A stretch of DNA of 64,000 nt from Dryocosmus kuriphilus (GCA_038277395.1 CM076189.1:77241421-77305420); one strand, 5' to 3'. Counted from the stretch's first letter, positions 37,499 to 50,578 are shown. Notes: generated by a model from the sequence alone, not told the origin. Program-made: numbers and translations.

Positions 37499-39909
37499 TT
37501 TCAAAAGAATTCACAAAATTTCAAATGATATCAAAAATATTTCGAAGTGTTTTAGTAGATTTCAAAGATTTTAAACAATTTCTACAGGGTTTTAGAAAAT
37601 TTGATGTGAGTTTAAGGAATTTCAAGGAATCCTAAGTAATTTGAAAACATTTTAAATGACTTCAACAGATTTTTAATGATTTAATGAATCTGTAGGAATT
37701 TTAAAAACATCTCAGTATTTTAAAAGATTTCAAAAGATTTGAAAACATTTTAGAAGGATATCAAGCCATTTTAAGGAGTGTTAGCAAATTTTCAAGGATT
37801 TTGACAAACTTTGAAATATTTCAAAAGATTTAAAATGATTTTAAAGGATTGCAAAAGCCTCATGTGATTTTAAATAGTTTTGATAAATTTGAAGTGATTC
37901 TCAAAATATTTCAAGCTGCATCAATAGATTGCAAAATATTTTTAAAAGTTTGAAATGATTTAATAGGATTTCAAGCCTATTAATATACATTTAAGTCTTC
38001 TTAGAATTCTTAGAAGTCACTCGAAATATTTTCAGATTTTAAAAACTGTTTCGAGATCCATTAAAACACTTTAAATATTTTTTAAATCAGTCCAAATTCT
38101 TTAATATCTTTTAAAATCACTTGAACTCATTTAAATACCTTTTAAAGCCTTAACCCGGGTAGAAATTTTGCTATGGCCCCTATCTGACCCTGATCTGTAC
38201 AAATGGGTACAAAATCGGTTACACCGGTCTGGGCCCGGCTGCAGATGAAACACACCGCCCGGCCGGGGTCGGATGGGGTCTCTCGATCGGGCCGCTCAAT
38301 CGGTACCCGATCTGTCTGCTTCACGGAAAGAAACAAACTTGTAGAAGCAACAAAGTTTTCTTATATTGCTTACAAAATTTTAGGTTATTGAAGAAGAGTT
38401 TTTATTAAACCAACAAGTGAGTTCTTTCAATAAAAAGTACAAAATGAGTTTGTCAGTTCAAGAAAAAGTTTTTCTAAGAGAATTAAAATTTTGTAGGCAA
38501 ATTTAGAAACTTACCTAAAATTTAGATAAATCTTCAAAAAAATTGTTCTATATATTATGTCTGCACTTATATTATGTTTAAAGTTACACAACACAATCAC
38601 TCTGTGCTCCTAACGCTCTTCCCCATGATCCTATGATCCTAGAATGATCCTATGATCCTTGGAATTCCAATAAGGACGCAACTGTAATGGAAACAATATG
38701 GACCCAAATCTTCCGGACTCAATGTGTACTCGGAGTTCTTGGCATTTTTTAAAGACAAATTGGTTATCACTATAATCACATTGCAACTTTATACTTCACA
38801 CCGAATGTGCAGCACACAGAAGGCTATTTCTCGAAAGAGCGACAAGATGGCGTTGCAATACGCAGCCCGAACAGGTCCAGTTCATGGAATTATCCCGATC
38901 GGGCAATGATCATAATAAACCAATCAGGGCCCGGACGGTAACTGGGAAAAGTTATGGCGATTTCTAACCGGGATGAAGAAAAATTTTTTTAACAGAAATG
39001 CAGCGGTTTACTTTTCGGCCAAAACTTATGAATTTTGCATAAACTCGTTAAATTTTGATCGAAAAAGATGAATACTCAACAAAAAAAATGTAGTAGCGGA
39101 ATTTCTAACCAATCATAAAAAATTGAACCAAAAATGTAATAGGTAAATTTTGAACAAGTCCGAATTAAAAAAAAAAAAATAATGCAAAATGGAACACTTA
39201 AATTTTGAAAAGACAGTATATCTTTGAGCCAAAAATATTTAAATTCATACCAATTCCGCAAAAATGTAACAGTTGAGATTTCAACCAAAGTACTTAAACA
39301 TTTAATTTAAAAAATATTATATTTTCAGAAAGACAGACATGAACTTTCAACGAAATACTTTAGCTTTAACTAAGAAAGACATATTTGAATAAAATACGAA
39401 TAGTTTAGCTTTGAAATGAAAGAGATAAATCTTTAAAAATTATACGATTATAAATAGTTCGACTATTAATTCAAAAAGAGGAGTTTTCATGAATAATGTT
39501 CAATACTGACCCCAAAAAGATGAATTTTCTAGAACAGGATAACTAGTTTTCAACTAGAAACGAATTTGTAACAAAATTGACGAATATCCGACAAAATATT
39601 TCAATTTTTTGAACAAAAATGTTAATTCTGACACAAGGAAGATAAATCCTTATCCAAAAACATAATGGTTGACTTGCGAAACAAAAAATATTATTTTTCA
39701 GCAAATAATAGTCAAATTATGAACTAAAGAAACGAATCGTTGACAATGAAAAAATGATTTTCATTCAAAATAGATGAATTTTCAACTTTTCAACTAAAGA
39801 TGTAACATTTGAAAATTAGACAAGGGTATTCACGTTTCTAAATTTTACATTCTCAGCTCAAATGAGGAGGTACTAGTGTTATGTGAAAACTGATTTTAGC
39901 GGATTTTGT

Positions 39910-41260
39910 TGTCAGTCACATAATTCAAAATAGACGGCTTTTTGTTTTTTCCTTATTCGGGTTTTCAGAAAACGTCCTATCGAAAATTGTGATAGGTCAC
40001 GCGGTATTCTGGATGCTTCCTAAAACAAAGATGTATCGCTCGCTCTGATGCCTGCGGGGGAAGATGCGATCCGAAGAACAGGTTCGGCTTATTGACACGA
40101 CGCCGGAGAAAATGCAAAGACCAAGAAAATTTAAAAAATATTAGTTGGTTTCGCGGAAGTAAGTTGTAATCCTATGACGTTATAGATATTAATTTGGGGT
40201 GATTTTTAATGATAATAGGCTTGTTAGTAGGGTTTATTGATAGGGTAGTTATTAATAATGTTGTATTATTATTATCTTAAGTACTATTAGTCCTATAACT
40301 TTCTAAAAATTAATTTGGGGAGATTTTTAATATTATAAGCTTATTAGTTGGGTTTGTTGGTAGAGGAATTATTAATAATATTGTATTATTATTGTCTTAT
40401 GTATAGTTATTCCTATTATCCATGTCACTATTAAGATTAGCTCGGTACAGTAAGTATGACCAGTTGGTTTGTGGTCTTACCATCGGGTAACATTATTATT
40501 TTTATTATTATTATTTTATTTTATTATTATTTTTAGTATTATGATATTATTATCAATATCCTTATTAGTGTGAGTTTTTGAATAAGAATATAGGGAATAG
40601 ACATAGGGAATGTTTGTAACGATGTCAAGTCGAGGCCTGACGAGAGCTGGAGGAAGGGAGTCTCTCACCCATACCACCAACACGACTGCTCGCTGGCACC
40701 GAGCCTCACGACGGCAGGCCCAACGGGTAGTTACAGAATTCGTTTCGAGTGGGAAGAACGTTTTCGTTTTTCCTCTCCCGACTTGCGCTTGTAACGAGAG
40801 CTGAGATATAAACTGAGCCTATTTACCGAATCACGAGGTATCTTTTATAAAACAAGACCTACACCTCTTCGCTGTTTTCGCTCATCGCGGGCGTTACTCC
40901 CGGGAATTGTTTCGGTTTTGGGTTCTTTTTTCTCTTGTGATTTTGTGAGATTATTTCGATTACTTCCCTTCGCTTCTTCTGTGTGAAGTGTCGTCTCACC
41001 GGACGGCTATCGGTTGCTTGTCGTGGGATTAAACCCCTCGAGGTTCCCTCTCCCCGTGGACTCCTGCCGTCATTTTCATAGATTTTTTTTTCCTACTTCT
41101 TTCTATCTTTTTTTTTTTTTTTGGTGGGTTCATTAGTCGGCTGATCCCCTCGAGCTGAAGCTCCGCGGTCCCATACGACTAGACTCATCGTGGTTTAGCC
41201 GCACATGTTCGAAAGAGTTGAAAGAAAGTTTGGGAATTGAACCCCTCGAGGTTCCTTTCC
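39910..41260 (+). repeat. 5' LTR (inner border uncertain)
   Basis: Starts TGTCAGTCACATAATTC and matches the copy starting at 46006. Contains AT-rich TTATTATT runs (about 40260-40540), a TATAA box in GAGATATAAACTGAG (about 40803-40817) and conserved downstream sequence. The inner border is hard to place because similarity to the second copy continues into gag. Confidence 0.6.
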
Positions 41261-41445
41261 CGCGCGTTGGTGCCCACCCCCCTTTTATTTCGGCCAAACT
41301 CTTCGAAGTGAGGTCGCGAATTCTTTTGACGGACCCCGGGAAGTCATCAGTGCGTAATTTAGCCCTCCACGGAAAGGAAGACTTAGGCCAGATCTCCTGA
41401 GGAAGAACCACCCGGGAAAGGCCGAGCGCCGTCGAATTCGCGCTC

Positions 41446-42300
41446 GTGCACTCCGGGAAACGGGCGCTTGGCCCGAACGCGAGGACCAGCCTCGCCATCC
41501 GTCAGTCCAGTCGTCGAACCGGCCTAGTCTCCCGAATGCTAATCGCATTTCTGTTGGTACTATACCACAGCGTAAATAGGCTGGTTTACGTCTCCGCCCC
41601 GTGCTCCCGAGAGCCGCGGGAACTCACAATCATCGTTCCAGGTAAAACTACCACCCGTATTTCCCGCGACCCCAGAGGTACTAGGGGTTCAGGACAGACC
41701 TCCTTCCGGCCTTTCAAGGCCGCTAAGTCCCTTCATTGTCTCCGAATTCAGAGGGGCCGGAGGGTGCCCTCACTTTATCCCACCCACGCGGAACCCTGTC
41801 GTCCCACTTTTACTGGATTGGATCATGAAGATCCGATCGCTTTCCTTGACAAATATGAGGCATTCTCTACCGAGGCAACTATCGACCAAACGGACTGGTC
41901 ACATATGGTTTCGAAGTCTCTAAAGGAAAGCGCCGCGAAATGATTTGAAAACTATAATTTTCGAATCGTTCGAGGACTTGTTTGAACGGGCGGTACCGAA
42001 ACCGATGAGGCGGAAGAGAATCCTTGTGAAGCTTCAAAGAGTAATTCCAACGTGCCCGCCACGCAATATTCGGCCGTCACGCAGGACGTTTCGACTTCGT
42101 CGTCACGCCCCTTTCCACAGTGCCATTATTGCCCAAGTCGGCACTCTCATAATGATTGTCGCACCATTAATTCCCGAAAATCAGGAGCGCTTCCGGGAAA
42201 CTGGCGACCTCGAGCGGCCGAAGCCGAAGCCTCCATCGTCCCTGCAACCCCTGCAGCACATGGAACGACCCCATCCTAATCGCCCTTTATTCCGATAGCA
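41446..42300 (+). pseudogene. Gypsy-type gag remains
   Basis: One open stretch (41446-41943) contains a gag-like segment DPIAFLDKYEAFSTEATI followed by an altered end. A second frame at 42052-42279 has a zinc-knuckle-like CHYCPSRHSHNDC (C-x2-C-x3-H-x4-C, one residue short of the classical CCHC spacing). The frames are not joined; at least one frameshift separates them. Confidence 0.6.
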
Positions 42301-42749
42301 GCAACCTTCCCTGTATCCGATTTCTTCTCAACGAACGGGAAATCATTTTCGAAATCGAGACTCTCACCTCGGACAATTTCGTAAACAGGTCCCTATTCAC
42401 TAATGCCATATTCAACACCCGCCGACCGGGACCAACGCTCGCTCTGTTGGCAGCCATTGGAGCAACCGTTTCCTTAGAGGACATTATACCTTTAAGTCCG
42501 CTCCTACAGGTAACCAATTACCCTGACCTATTCCACATTAGCCCTGAATTTTGGTCGGAACTGTTTCTCGGTCGAACTTGGTTGCGCAAACATTGGGACA
42601 TCCACGGCCACTCAGCCGACTGTATGTTCGTCGGCACAACGGGTCGTCAGAAAATTTACCCAGCAGATTCAACAGAATTTCCCCAAATACCTTGAGACAC
42701 AGTTCGCCGACCTTCTGAATCGGCACGCCGCCTTATTTTACGTCGGAGG

Positions 42750-43860
42750 TCGTCTCAAGCAAACTCTTGCGGACACGCAGCACGAGATCCGCCTTAAAGA
42801 AGATCGCCCCTTTCGAGAGCCGGCACGATGCTACTCCGAGGAAAAGCGGCAATACATTGATAGCCAGGTGCGTGCAATGTTACGCGACGGGATAATAGAA
42901 CCCACCTCTTCACCCTACAGTTCGGCCGTAGTCATCGTCGGTAAGAAAGATGGCGATTATAGGTTCTGCGTAGCTTATCGTCGGCTAAACAACCTCGCTG
43001 CCAACGCCCCACAGTATCTGCCCGCATTCACCAGGCTTTGAAGGATCTCGGACCTGCCAAGATCTTCTCCACTCTCGATTTAAAGAGTGGGTAATGGCAA
43101 GTACATATGGCCCCTAACTTCCGCCAATATACGGCCTTATATACACCCGGTGGCGGACAGTTCCAAATCAGAGCCATGCCTTTCGGCCTAAAAGTCACCC
43201 CCGGCACGTCTCAGAACCTTATGCGCCAGGTACTTGCAGAACAATGGGGAACTTTCGCCCTTGCATACCTAGACGAAACAATAATTTACTCTGAAACCTG
43301 GGAGGAGCATCTTCTACACGTCGCCCTTGTTTTTGCATGATTTTCCGTTTACGGACTAACCGTTTTCCCCAAAAAGTGCTCGTTCGGTTAGACCACTCTA
43401 GCCTATTCGGGACACACCGTCGGCGAGCCATTATATACCCAATTCATCTTTAATACTGGCTCCTTTGATACACCTTTTATCTCCCAAACGACTCTCCAAC
43501 GTGATGCGGGAAAAACTACGGTAATTCGAAGTTAACAAATTAGGCTTCCAAAAGCCCGCTACGCTCAGTCGTCGTCCCGACCCAACCTTACCATTCGTCC
43601 TGCAGACGGATGCTAGTGCCCGAGGAATGGGAGCCGTCCTGATGCAGGAACGCCCGGATGTTAAACGCAGTAAAATCTCATATGCTAGCGGCAAGTTTTC
43701 CCCCACCGAGGCCCGGTACCACTGTAATGAGCAGGAGGGCTTGGCTGTCGTGTGGGCCATTAAATGCTATCGGCCTTTTTTTAGAAGACCGCCCTTTTAT
43801 ACTAAGGACCTTCAACAAAACGCTCACATGGCTCGAGCGCCAGAAGGACAAAGGTGACAA
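42750..43860 (+). pseudogene. Gypsy-type reverse transcriptase and RNase H remains
   Basis: RT fragments include VVIVGKKDGDYRFCVAYRRL (about 42930) and FRQYTALYTPGGGQFQ (43119 on). The active-site motif reads AYLDE where most relatives have YLDD. A stop lies in the motif A region (near 43092) and a frame break near 43340. RNase H remains follow (LQTDASARGMGAVLMQE at 43601-43651). Not functional. Confidence 0.8.
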
Positions 43861-44299
43861 ACCTTTGCGTTCGGATTCGTTTTTGAGCCGGTTCCCGTGA
43901 ATATTCGAACATGTGCCGGGCCGACTTAACGAGCTACCCGACGCTCTCTCTCTCTCTCTCTCGCCATCCAGATCATAACGAGTTGGTTTCCGGCGAGCCA
44001 GATTTGGAACAGATTTTATACCCAACTAATCCAATGGTAAGCCCGGAGAACGAAGCGCCCATCCTCAGCGCCATCCATACTCCCGAGACGTTACCGTTGT
44101 TCGAGGAAGTCCTTATTCGGCATCAAGAAGACGCCGCAATAACGCACGATGTAATCTGTTGGAAAGAGCTTGGAGAGTTTCCCACACTTACCAAGGAACA
44201 ACACACTTTTATATCCCGCCACAAATTAATTGAGAAAGGTTTTTTGGAGTCAATATTCGACGGATGGAGCCTGGCGATTATTAGTAACTGCACCACTGT

Positions 44300-45170
44300 G
44301 CCCCGCATACTTTGAGAGTATCATGGTGCCAACCTGTCCGGACATCCTGGCACGGATGAGACGATCCGGGACATACGTCAGTTGATTTTCTAGCCGGGAA
44401 CGACTCGCAAGATTCGCCGCTATGTGTCTGGCTGACATATTTGCATTTGTTTCAAACCCCTACACACTAAGGCAACAGAAAATTTACGTCCGAAGGCCGC
44501 ACGCCATGCATGGGAAACCGCAGCCGCGGACCTTATGGGTCCGTATCCCTGAACAACTAATGGAAACCGCTTTATTTTGGTCGTGACAGATACCTTCACA
44601 TGATGGATAGAGACCTTTCCGTTGCGCACTTCCGACGAGCAACGTATAAGAAGGATCATGGAGGAAGAAAATTTTTGTCGCTATGGCTGCTTAAAGAGAA
44701 TCCTCAGCGACAATGGCACACAATTTACGGGCCAGGTGTGGAAAGAAGCGAGCTTTAGGTGGGACTGTGTTCTGTGGACTACTCCGACCTACCATCCCCG
44801 CGCCAACCCTAACGAACGAAGAAACCAAGAGATCAAAAAGGGCCTACGCATAAGACTACAAGAGTATAATCAAAGGACGTGGGACAGACAACTGGCGGAA
44901 TTGATCTTCGCCCTACGTCGACGAAGAAACGCCGCTACTGGGTGTACTCCTAGTTATTTACTCTTCGGGAAGACGATCCCCCAGAGATGGAGGATGCTCA
45001 AAACCGCCAACAACGAGAAGCCCAAGCACGGACCCACCAAAAAGGGTACCAAGCCCATTATGCCGGACCTCCGGCAACGCCGCAGATTGGACCTGGAGAT
45101 TGGGGTTATGCCCGAAAGCAAAAACTATACGACAAAGCGGCCGGATAAAATGCAAAGCTTGGTATGACCT
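44300..45170 (+). pseudogene. Gypsy-type integrase remains
   Basis: Traces of the HHCC zinc finger are followed by core-domain motifs: ADLMGPYP (44530), LSDNGTQFTGQVW (44706-44744) and PNERRNQEIKKG (44812-44847), with the spacing expected for the D,D,E core. Several stops lie between the first two motifs; the longest open stretch is 44622-45167. A charged tail rich in Glu-Arg-Asp repeats follows (45290-45360). Confidence 0.8.
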
Positions 45171-46005
45171 GGACTGGACCTCACCAAATACTGGAGCATG
45201 TATCGGGTGAGGTCTATTGGTTCGAGAAGAATGGGGTTGCCCATGAAGTACATGGAAGTACTTTGAGGCGTGCATCAAACCAACCAGAGCGAGATGACGA
45301 TGAGCGAGACGACGAGGAGCGAGACAACGAGGAACGAAACGAAGGAATTGAACAAGGCGAGCGATATCTAGATAGAGATGGATCGGGCTGTGGTACCCTT
45401 GGAGAGATCTTAGATGGAGGAATAGGCGACGAAGAACGTTGACCTTTCCGTGAGCACGCTGCTGAACAAGCAGGCCCGTAAGCACTAATCGACAACGAGC
45501 CACCGTCCGACGACATCGCACCGGACCTTCGGACCAAGGACGATGGCGGGATGTTTTCAACCAAATTTGACGAACCACCGGTGCGATACCAACTACGAAA
45601 CCACCCACCGGTCAATTACCGGGACGCTCGACCGTATGCATCCCACACGAGAGATCGTTATTAGGGTTCATTTTAATGATAATGATTATGATTTAGGTTA
45701 GGTGTGCTGCTGTATGGCACATACATGTACGTCCTTTTAAGTTGTATATTTTAGGTCAGGTGCTGCCGAAAGGTACATTTCTTTAGGATTATTACCTTTA
45801 ACTAGGTTATGGGGCTGCCGAGAGGTACCTTCGTTAGGATTATTACTATTATTGTTTTTATTTAGATCAAGAGGCTACCGGATGGTACCCTTATATAGTT
45901 TCTCTGTCGAACATCATTTAAGAGGTTATAATGTCCTTTCGTGTAACGAATCCACACAAAAAACAGGAAGTCACGAAAGGTCTGTCCGGGAAGGTTTGGA
46001 TACGT

Positions 46006-47560
46006 TGTCAGTTACATAATTCAAAATAGACGACCTTTTGTTTTTCCCTTATTCCGGTTTTCAGAAAACCTCCAATCGAAAATTGTGACAGGTCACCCGG
46101 TAGTCTAGAGGGTTCCTCAAACAAAGGTACAACCTGTAATACGGGCTGCTATTCTCCTCTCGGTTGCCCTGACGGTACGCGTTTCTCACTCTCACTCATC
46201 GCATTCCTTCAAGACGCTGGAAACTGCACAAGCACCAGTTTTTCCGGAATTTCACGTGTACCGCCAGGCCCGCCTGGGGTCTTTAGTGCCTTCCTCCTAT
46301 CGCTCTGGCGCGCGCGAAAGACTTTGTCCTTGCTCGATCTAGTGCCTGCGGCGGTGGATGCGATCCGAAAATCCGGTTCGGCTTGTTGACACGACGCCGG
46401 AGAAAATGCAAAGATCAAGAAAATTTTTAAAATATTAGCTGGTTTCACGGAAGAAACTTATAGTCCTGTGACGTTCTAAATATTAATTTGGGGCGATTTT
46501 TAATAATAATAATCTTGTTGGTAGCGTTTATTGATAGGTAATTATTAACAATGTTGTACTATTATTATCCTATGTACTATTAGTCCTATAACTTTCTAAA
46601 AATTAATTTGGGGAGATTCTTAATATTATAGTCCTGTTAGTAGGGTTTATTGGTAGAGTATTTATTAATAATATTTTATTATTATTATCTTAAGTATTAT
46701 TATTCCTATTATAGTTGTCTCAATTAAGATTATCTTAGTACAGTACATATGAGCAGTTGGCGTGTGGCCTTAAAATCGGGTATCATTATTATTATTATTA
46801 TTATTACTATTATTTTATTATTTTTAGTATTATTATATTATTATCAATAGTATTATTAGTGTGAGTTTTAGAATAAGAATATAGCAAACAGCCATAGCAA
46901 ATATTTGTAACGACGACGAGTCGAGGCCTGGCGGGAGTTGGTGGAAGGAACTCTCACCCCTACCACCAACCGGAACGCTCGGAGGCACCCAGCCACACGA
47001 CGACAGGCCCAACGGATAGTTTCAGACGTCGTTTCGAGTGGAAAGGAAGATTTTGCCTTTCCTCTCCCGACTTGCGCTTGTAACGATAACTGAGATATAA
47101 AGTGAGCCTATTTACCGAATCACGAGATATCTTTTATAAAACAAGACCTACACCTCCTTGTTGTTTTCGCGCAACGCGACCGTTACTCTCCGGGGATTGT
47201 TTCGGTATTGTGTTTTTATTTTCTCTTGTGATTTTGTCAGATTATTTCGATTACTTCTGCTTCGCTTCTTCTATGTGACGTGTCGCCTCCCCGGATGGCT
47301 ATCGGTTGTCAGTCGTGAGATTGAACCCTTCGAGGGTCCCTCTCACCATGGACTTCTTCCGTGATTACCACAGATTTTTTTTTCTCTTTTTCCTTCTTTT
47401 CTTTTTTTTTTCCTTTTTTGGTCATTATTCGGCTGAACGCCTCGAGGTGAAGCCCCGCGGTCTCATATGAATAGACTCATCGTGGTTTAGTCGCGCACGT
47501 TCGAAAGAGTGGAAAGACAGTTTGGGAATTGAAATCCTCGAGGTTCCTTTCCCACGCTTT
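46006..47560 (+). repeat. Second LTR copy of the compound element
   Basis: Matches 39910-41260 with many substitutions and a roughly 200-bp extra segment (about 46120-46330). The divergence between the two LTRs indicates an old insertion. Similarity to the first copy continues past the LTR into gag, so this LTR is followed by internal sequence again. Confidence 0.6.
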
Positions 47561-47604
47561 CACGCCCGCCCCCCCCCCCCTTTCTTTCGGCTGAAATCTG
47601 CGAA

Positions 47605-48486
47605 TTGAGTCCGCGTATTCTTTTTACGGACTCCGGGAATTCTTCTACGCGTAATCTTAGCCCTCCGCGGAAGGGAAGACTTATGCCAGATATCCTGAGG
47701 AAGAACCGTCCGGGAAAGGCCGAGCGCCGGCGAATTCGCGCTCGCGCACTCCGCGAAACGGGCGCTTTACTCGAACGCGAGGACCGGCCTCGCCATCCGG
47801 CGGTCCAGTCGTCGAACCGGCCTAACATCCTGAATGCTAATCGCGTTTCTACCGGTAGAGGTAGGTCACACTACTACCCGTATTTCCCGCGATCCCAGAG
47901 GCATCCTTGGCTCAGGACAGATCTTCCTTCGGAACTTTCAACGCAACTCAGTCCCTTCATTGGCTCCCCGAGTTCGGACGGGCTGGAGGGTACCCTGGTC
48001 TCCCCACTGCTTTCCGCTGTAACGGAGCCACCCTCTAGCTCGCTTCCCGCTCCGGCAAAATTATTTCCGCCTCATGAGTCACCGAATCTGTCCGTCGCTT
48101 CGGTTCCCGAACAACCTAGAGCGGTCACACCTCCTCTCACCTTCGATCGGACACTACCGAGTACCCCGACTACTGACGGTTTGCCCCCAACCCCGGGAAA
48201 GTGGTATCGTACCACCAACCGAACCACTCCAAGGGAACCCCTTCGGAGCTTGCCACCTGAACCTTCTCCGGTCCGTAGCCCCTGTCGCACATCACGACAG
48301 GAGACTAGGTCTTACTCCTCATTTCCATTCACGAGTGCCCTGAAAGTTTCTCCCCCCCCTTGTACGACCGTCCGACAGTTCCTCTGCTCTTCCAAAATTT
48401 ACCCGTCGCCGGCTCCGTCTCTAATCTACCCTCATATTTCTCTTCCTCCCCCCCCCCCCCGCAAAAAATCATCACTGCCTCGTTGA
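47605..48486 (+). pseudogene. Second gag-like open stretch (293 codons)
   Basis: Its first 110 codons are homologous to 41360-41760 of the first copy (shared nucleotide sequence around CGGGAAAGGCCGAGCGCC). The rest is Pro/Ser-rich with no recognisable domain and ends near a run of C. It is the remains of a second element that lacks pol. Confidence 0.5.
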
Positions 48487-49227
48487 GGGAACCTTTTCCC
48501 TCAATTTTTATGCTGACATGTGTGGAGGGAAACCAATCGGCGGTACCATATTAACACCGAGAGTCCTCTCCGACGGAATGAAGCATAAATTCGGCGTGGC
48601 GACTTCTCGGAACACTGCTCTCGCCCTTCGGGGCCCATTTTTCGCTGTTATTATGTACTTATTTTATCAACCATCTATAGAAAGTGCCTAATTCCTATGT
48701 TCATCTTCTCCTCACCCCTCAACCTTTGTGATCCTAACCCGATTAACTAAAAATAGACGGACGTTCCCTGTGGGAACGATGAATAAAGGGGATATTAAAC
48801 GTACCATTATCACCATCTCAACGACACGACAGCTTCCACCCAAGAACTTGAACGGTCTCGACTGTTACCTAGATAAAGATAGAGTAAATCCCTCGTCCTA
48901 CCTTTACCCAGTCTACACCCCGTCGCATCCTTCTCTCACGGCCCAACGTGCGAGAGGGAATGCCCGGGTGAAAAAAAAGAAGTAGCTGGTGCGCAGTCAC
49001 CTCGGGTTCTTGCTAGCACTATGCGTAACTAATCCCCCCCCCCCCCTCGATCTAATGAGTTACTCGCCCATCTCGGGTCTTCCGAAGGTTAAAGCGTCAC
49101 GCATATTTCCGGCCCAATCACGTCTACCCCCCCCCCCCCCCCATTTTGTTCCAAAAGTCTCATGCGTGAATCGATCGTCTCCGTTCCTCAGCCGGTTACA
49201 GCGTCACACCGACTGGACATCATAAAA
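48487..49227. other. 3' remainder of the compound element, C-rich
   Basis: No recognisable coding region. Contains long C homopolymers (about 48450-48462, 49031-49047 and 49127-49142) that are prone to length error. Confidence 0.5.
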
Positions 49228-50521
49228 ATTTCATGAAATTTCAACGTCTGTTGATGCCCTGAATCCAAAAAAAAAATTTTTTACGCCTGTTTCTGTCTCT
49301 TGTCGTTGTCCTTTTCGATGTAGTTGTCATCGTCGTCGTCGTTGTCGCCTCTTCCCACGTTAACTTTCGAAGGACTAATCGGATTGGATTGTGCTTTGGC
49401 GAATTCTTCGGGGTGCGAAAAGAGAGGACGGGTGGCTTAACCAGTGGTCTTTGACCAACGGTTATGGTTTTATCCATCCAAAGCTGTTTCCACAAAACCA
49501 AAAGGTCAATTTTCCGGCAGAACTATGGGTGACACAAAGAAAAAAGTAGAAAATAAAATTTTTTTCATGACAAAAAAGCCTAATAATAAAGAAAGTTGTT
49601 CACCTCAAATAGTTCTACAAGTTTTTTCTCTATAATTTGTTTGAACAGACACGTAGTTTTTGAGTAATTCGTGAAATTTTTTATGAAATATAAAGAAAAC
49701 CACTTTCCAGCAAGACTGTGCAAGATATGAGAAAATATTAAGAAGCAGAGTTATTCATCTTGGAAGCGGCTACAAAATTTATTTATAAGACTCTCCTTTT
49801 TACCTTTAAGGATCGAAACCGTGCATTGTGAAAATTTGTAAAATCACAAAAAAAAACTTTACCAATCTAAATTGTGTATAAGAAAGATGTAAATTTCGAG
49901 CGCGAAACGCGTGTGTCATGATGGGAATTTATTCCTTAAGGGCGATAAAGCCTTAAGTAAAATAATTTGTTTAGTAAATTTTAATACAAAATTCAAATTT
50001 AATAATTTCATTAAAAGCAAGTGTTTTGAAACTTTAAGACCCACGTAACGAATACCGTGCACGATGTGCAAGGACCAAAACATCCGAGCGCGAAGTGCGA
50101 GGCTTTAATATATCGGAGCGCGAAGCGCGACGACCAACAAACCTGGCATCATAGGCGCGTGCATAGTTCGTGCGAAGCGCGCGATGAGAATTGCCCGCGA
50201 AGCGGTCAAATTTTTTTATTGATAATACATCTTTCTTGTATGGGAGCCCAACATTCTTATTAGAATTTCTTTGTGTTGATAATTCAATTACCTTTGACTG
50301 ATAAATAACTTTTTTTGGTTCAAGTCAACTATAACATTTTCGTTTGAGAATCCATTCTTTTTAGTTGAAGATTCGACGATTTTCATAACAATCGTTTCTT
50401 AGATATAAACTAAGCTAACCGTTCAAGGTTATTAGATCTCTATTATTAAGTACTCACGTTTCTTCTTCTTTGTTCGCTGAAAAAGCCTGTAAATAAAAAC
50501 ACCCCATAATTCTTCTTGCAG

Positions 50522-50578
50522 GATCAACTGATCCACCACCGCACAATTTTGATGTACTGCATGGAACAACTTCTCGGG
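50522..50578 (+). CDS. Amplified exon, copy 6 (57 nt)
   Basis: TTCTTCTTGCAG acceptor and GTAATT donor. Reads GSTDPPPHNFDVLHGTTSR. Two changes (P to L, P to T) in the constant half. It is the last copy of the exon in the window. Confidence 0.68.

Larger units (their letters stand above)
39907..49227 (+). mobile_element. Compound, decayed Ty3/Gypsy-type LTR retrotransposon
   Basis: A 9.3-kb insertion flanked by ATTT (39903-39906 and 49228-49231) that splits the GTCGTT block of unit 5. Order: LTR-like sequence (from about 39910), gag, RT, RNase H and integrase remains, a second LTR-like copy (from about 46006), then a second gag-like segment (47605-48486) without pol, ending in C-rich sequence. 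Base composition is clearly more GC-rich than the host unit. Gene order RT-RH-INT is that of Ty3/Gypsy. No envelope gene was seen. Many stops and frameshifts make it inactive. Confidence 0.85.
36870..50521. repeat. Tandem unit 5 (4.3 kb plus a 9.3-kb retroelement)
   Basis: Exon; open-frame block (37311-37498, start lost by a 1-bp deletion); TTTTAAA-type array (37499-38150); GATC/GGCC blocks (38150-38330 and 38830-38950); GAATTTTCAACC-type array (38950-39880). The GTCGTT block is interrupted at 39907-49227 by the Gypsy-like insertion and resumes to 49450; a GC island lies at 50080-50205. The tRNA-like segment is deleted between 38600 and 38605. Confidence 0.8.

Noticed and set aside
41446..48486. 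Gag and pol open stretches as intact genes
   Set aside because: Stops, frame breaks and altered catalytic motifs show a decayed element; long minus-strand frames in the same GC-rich region are shadows.
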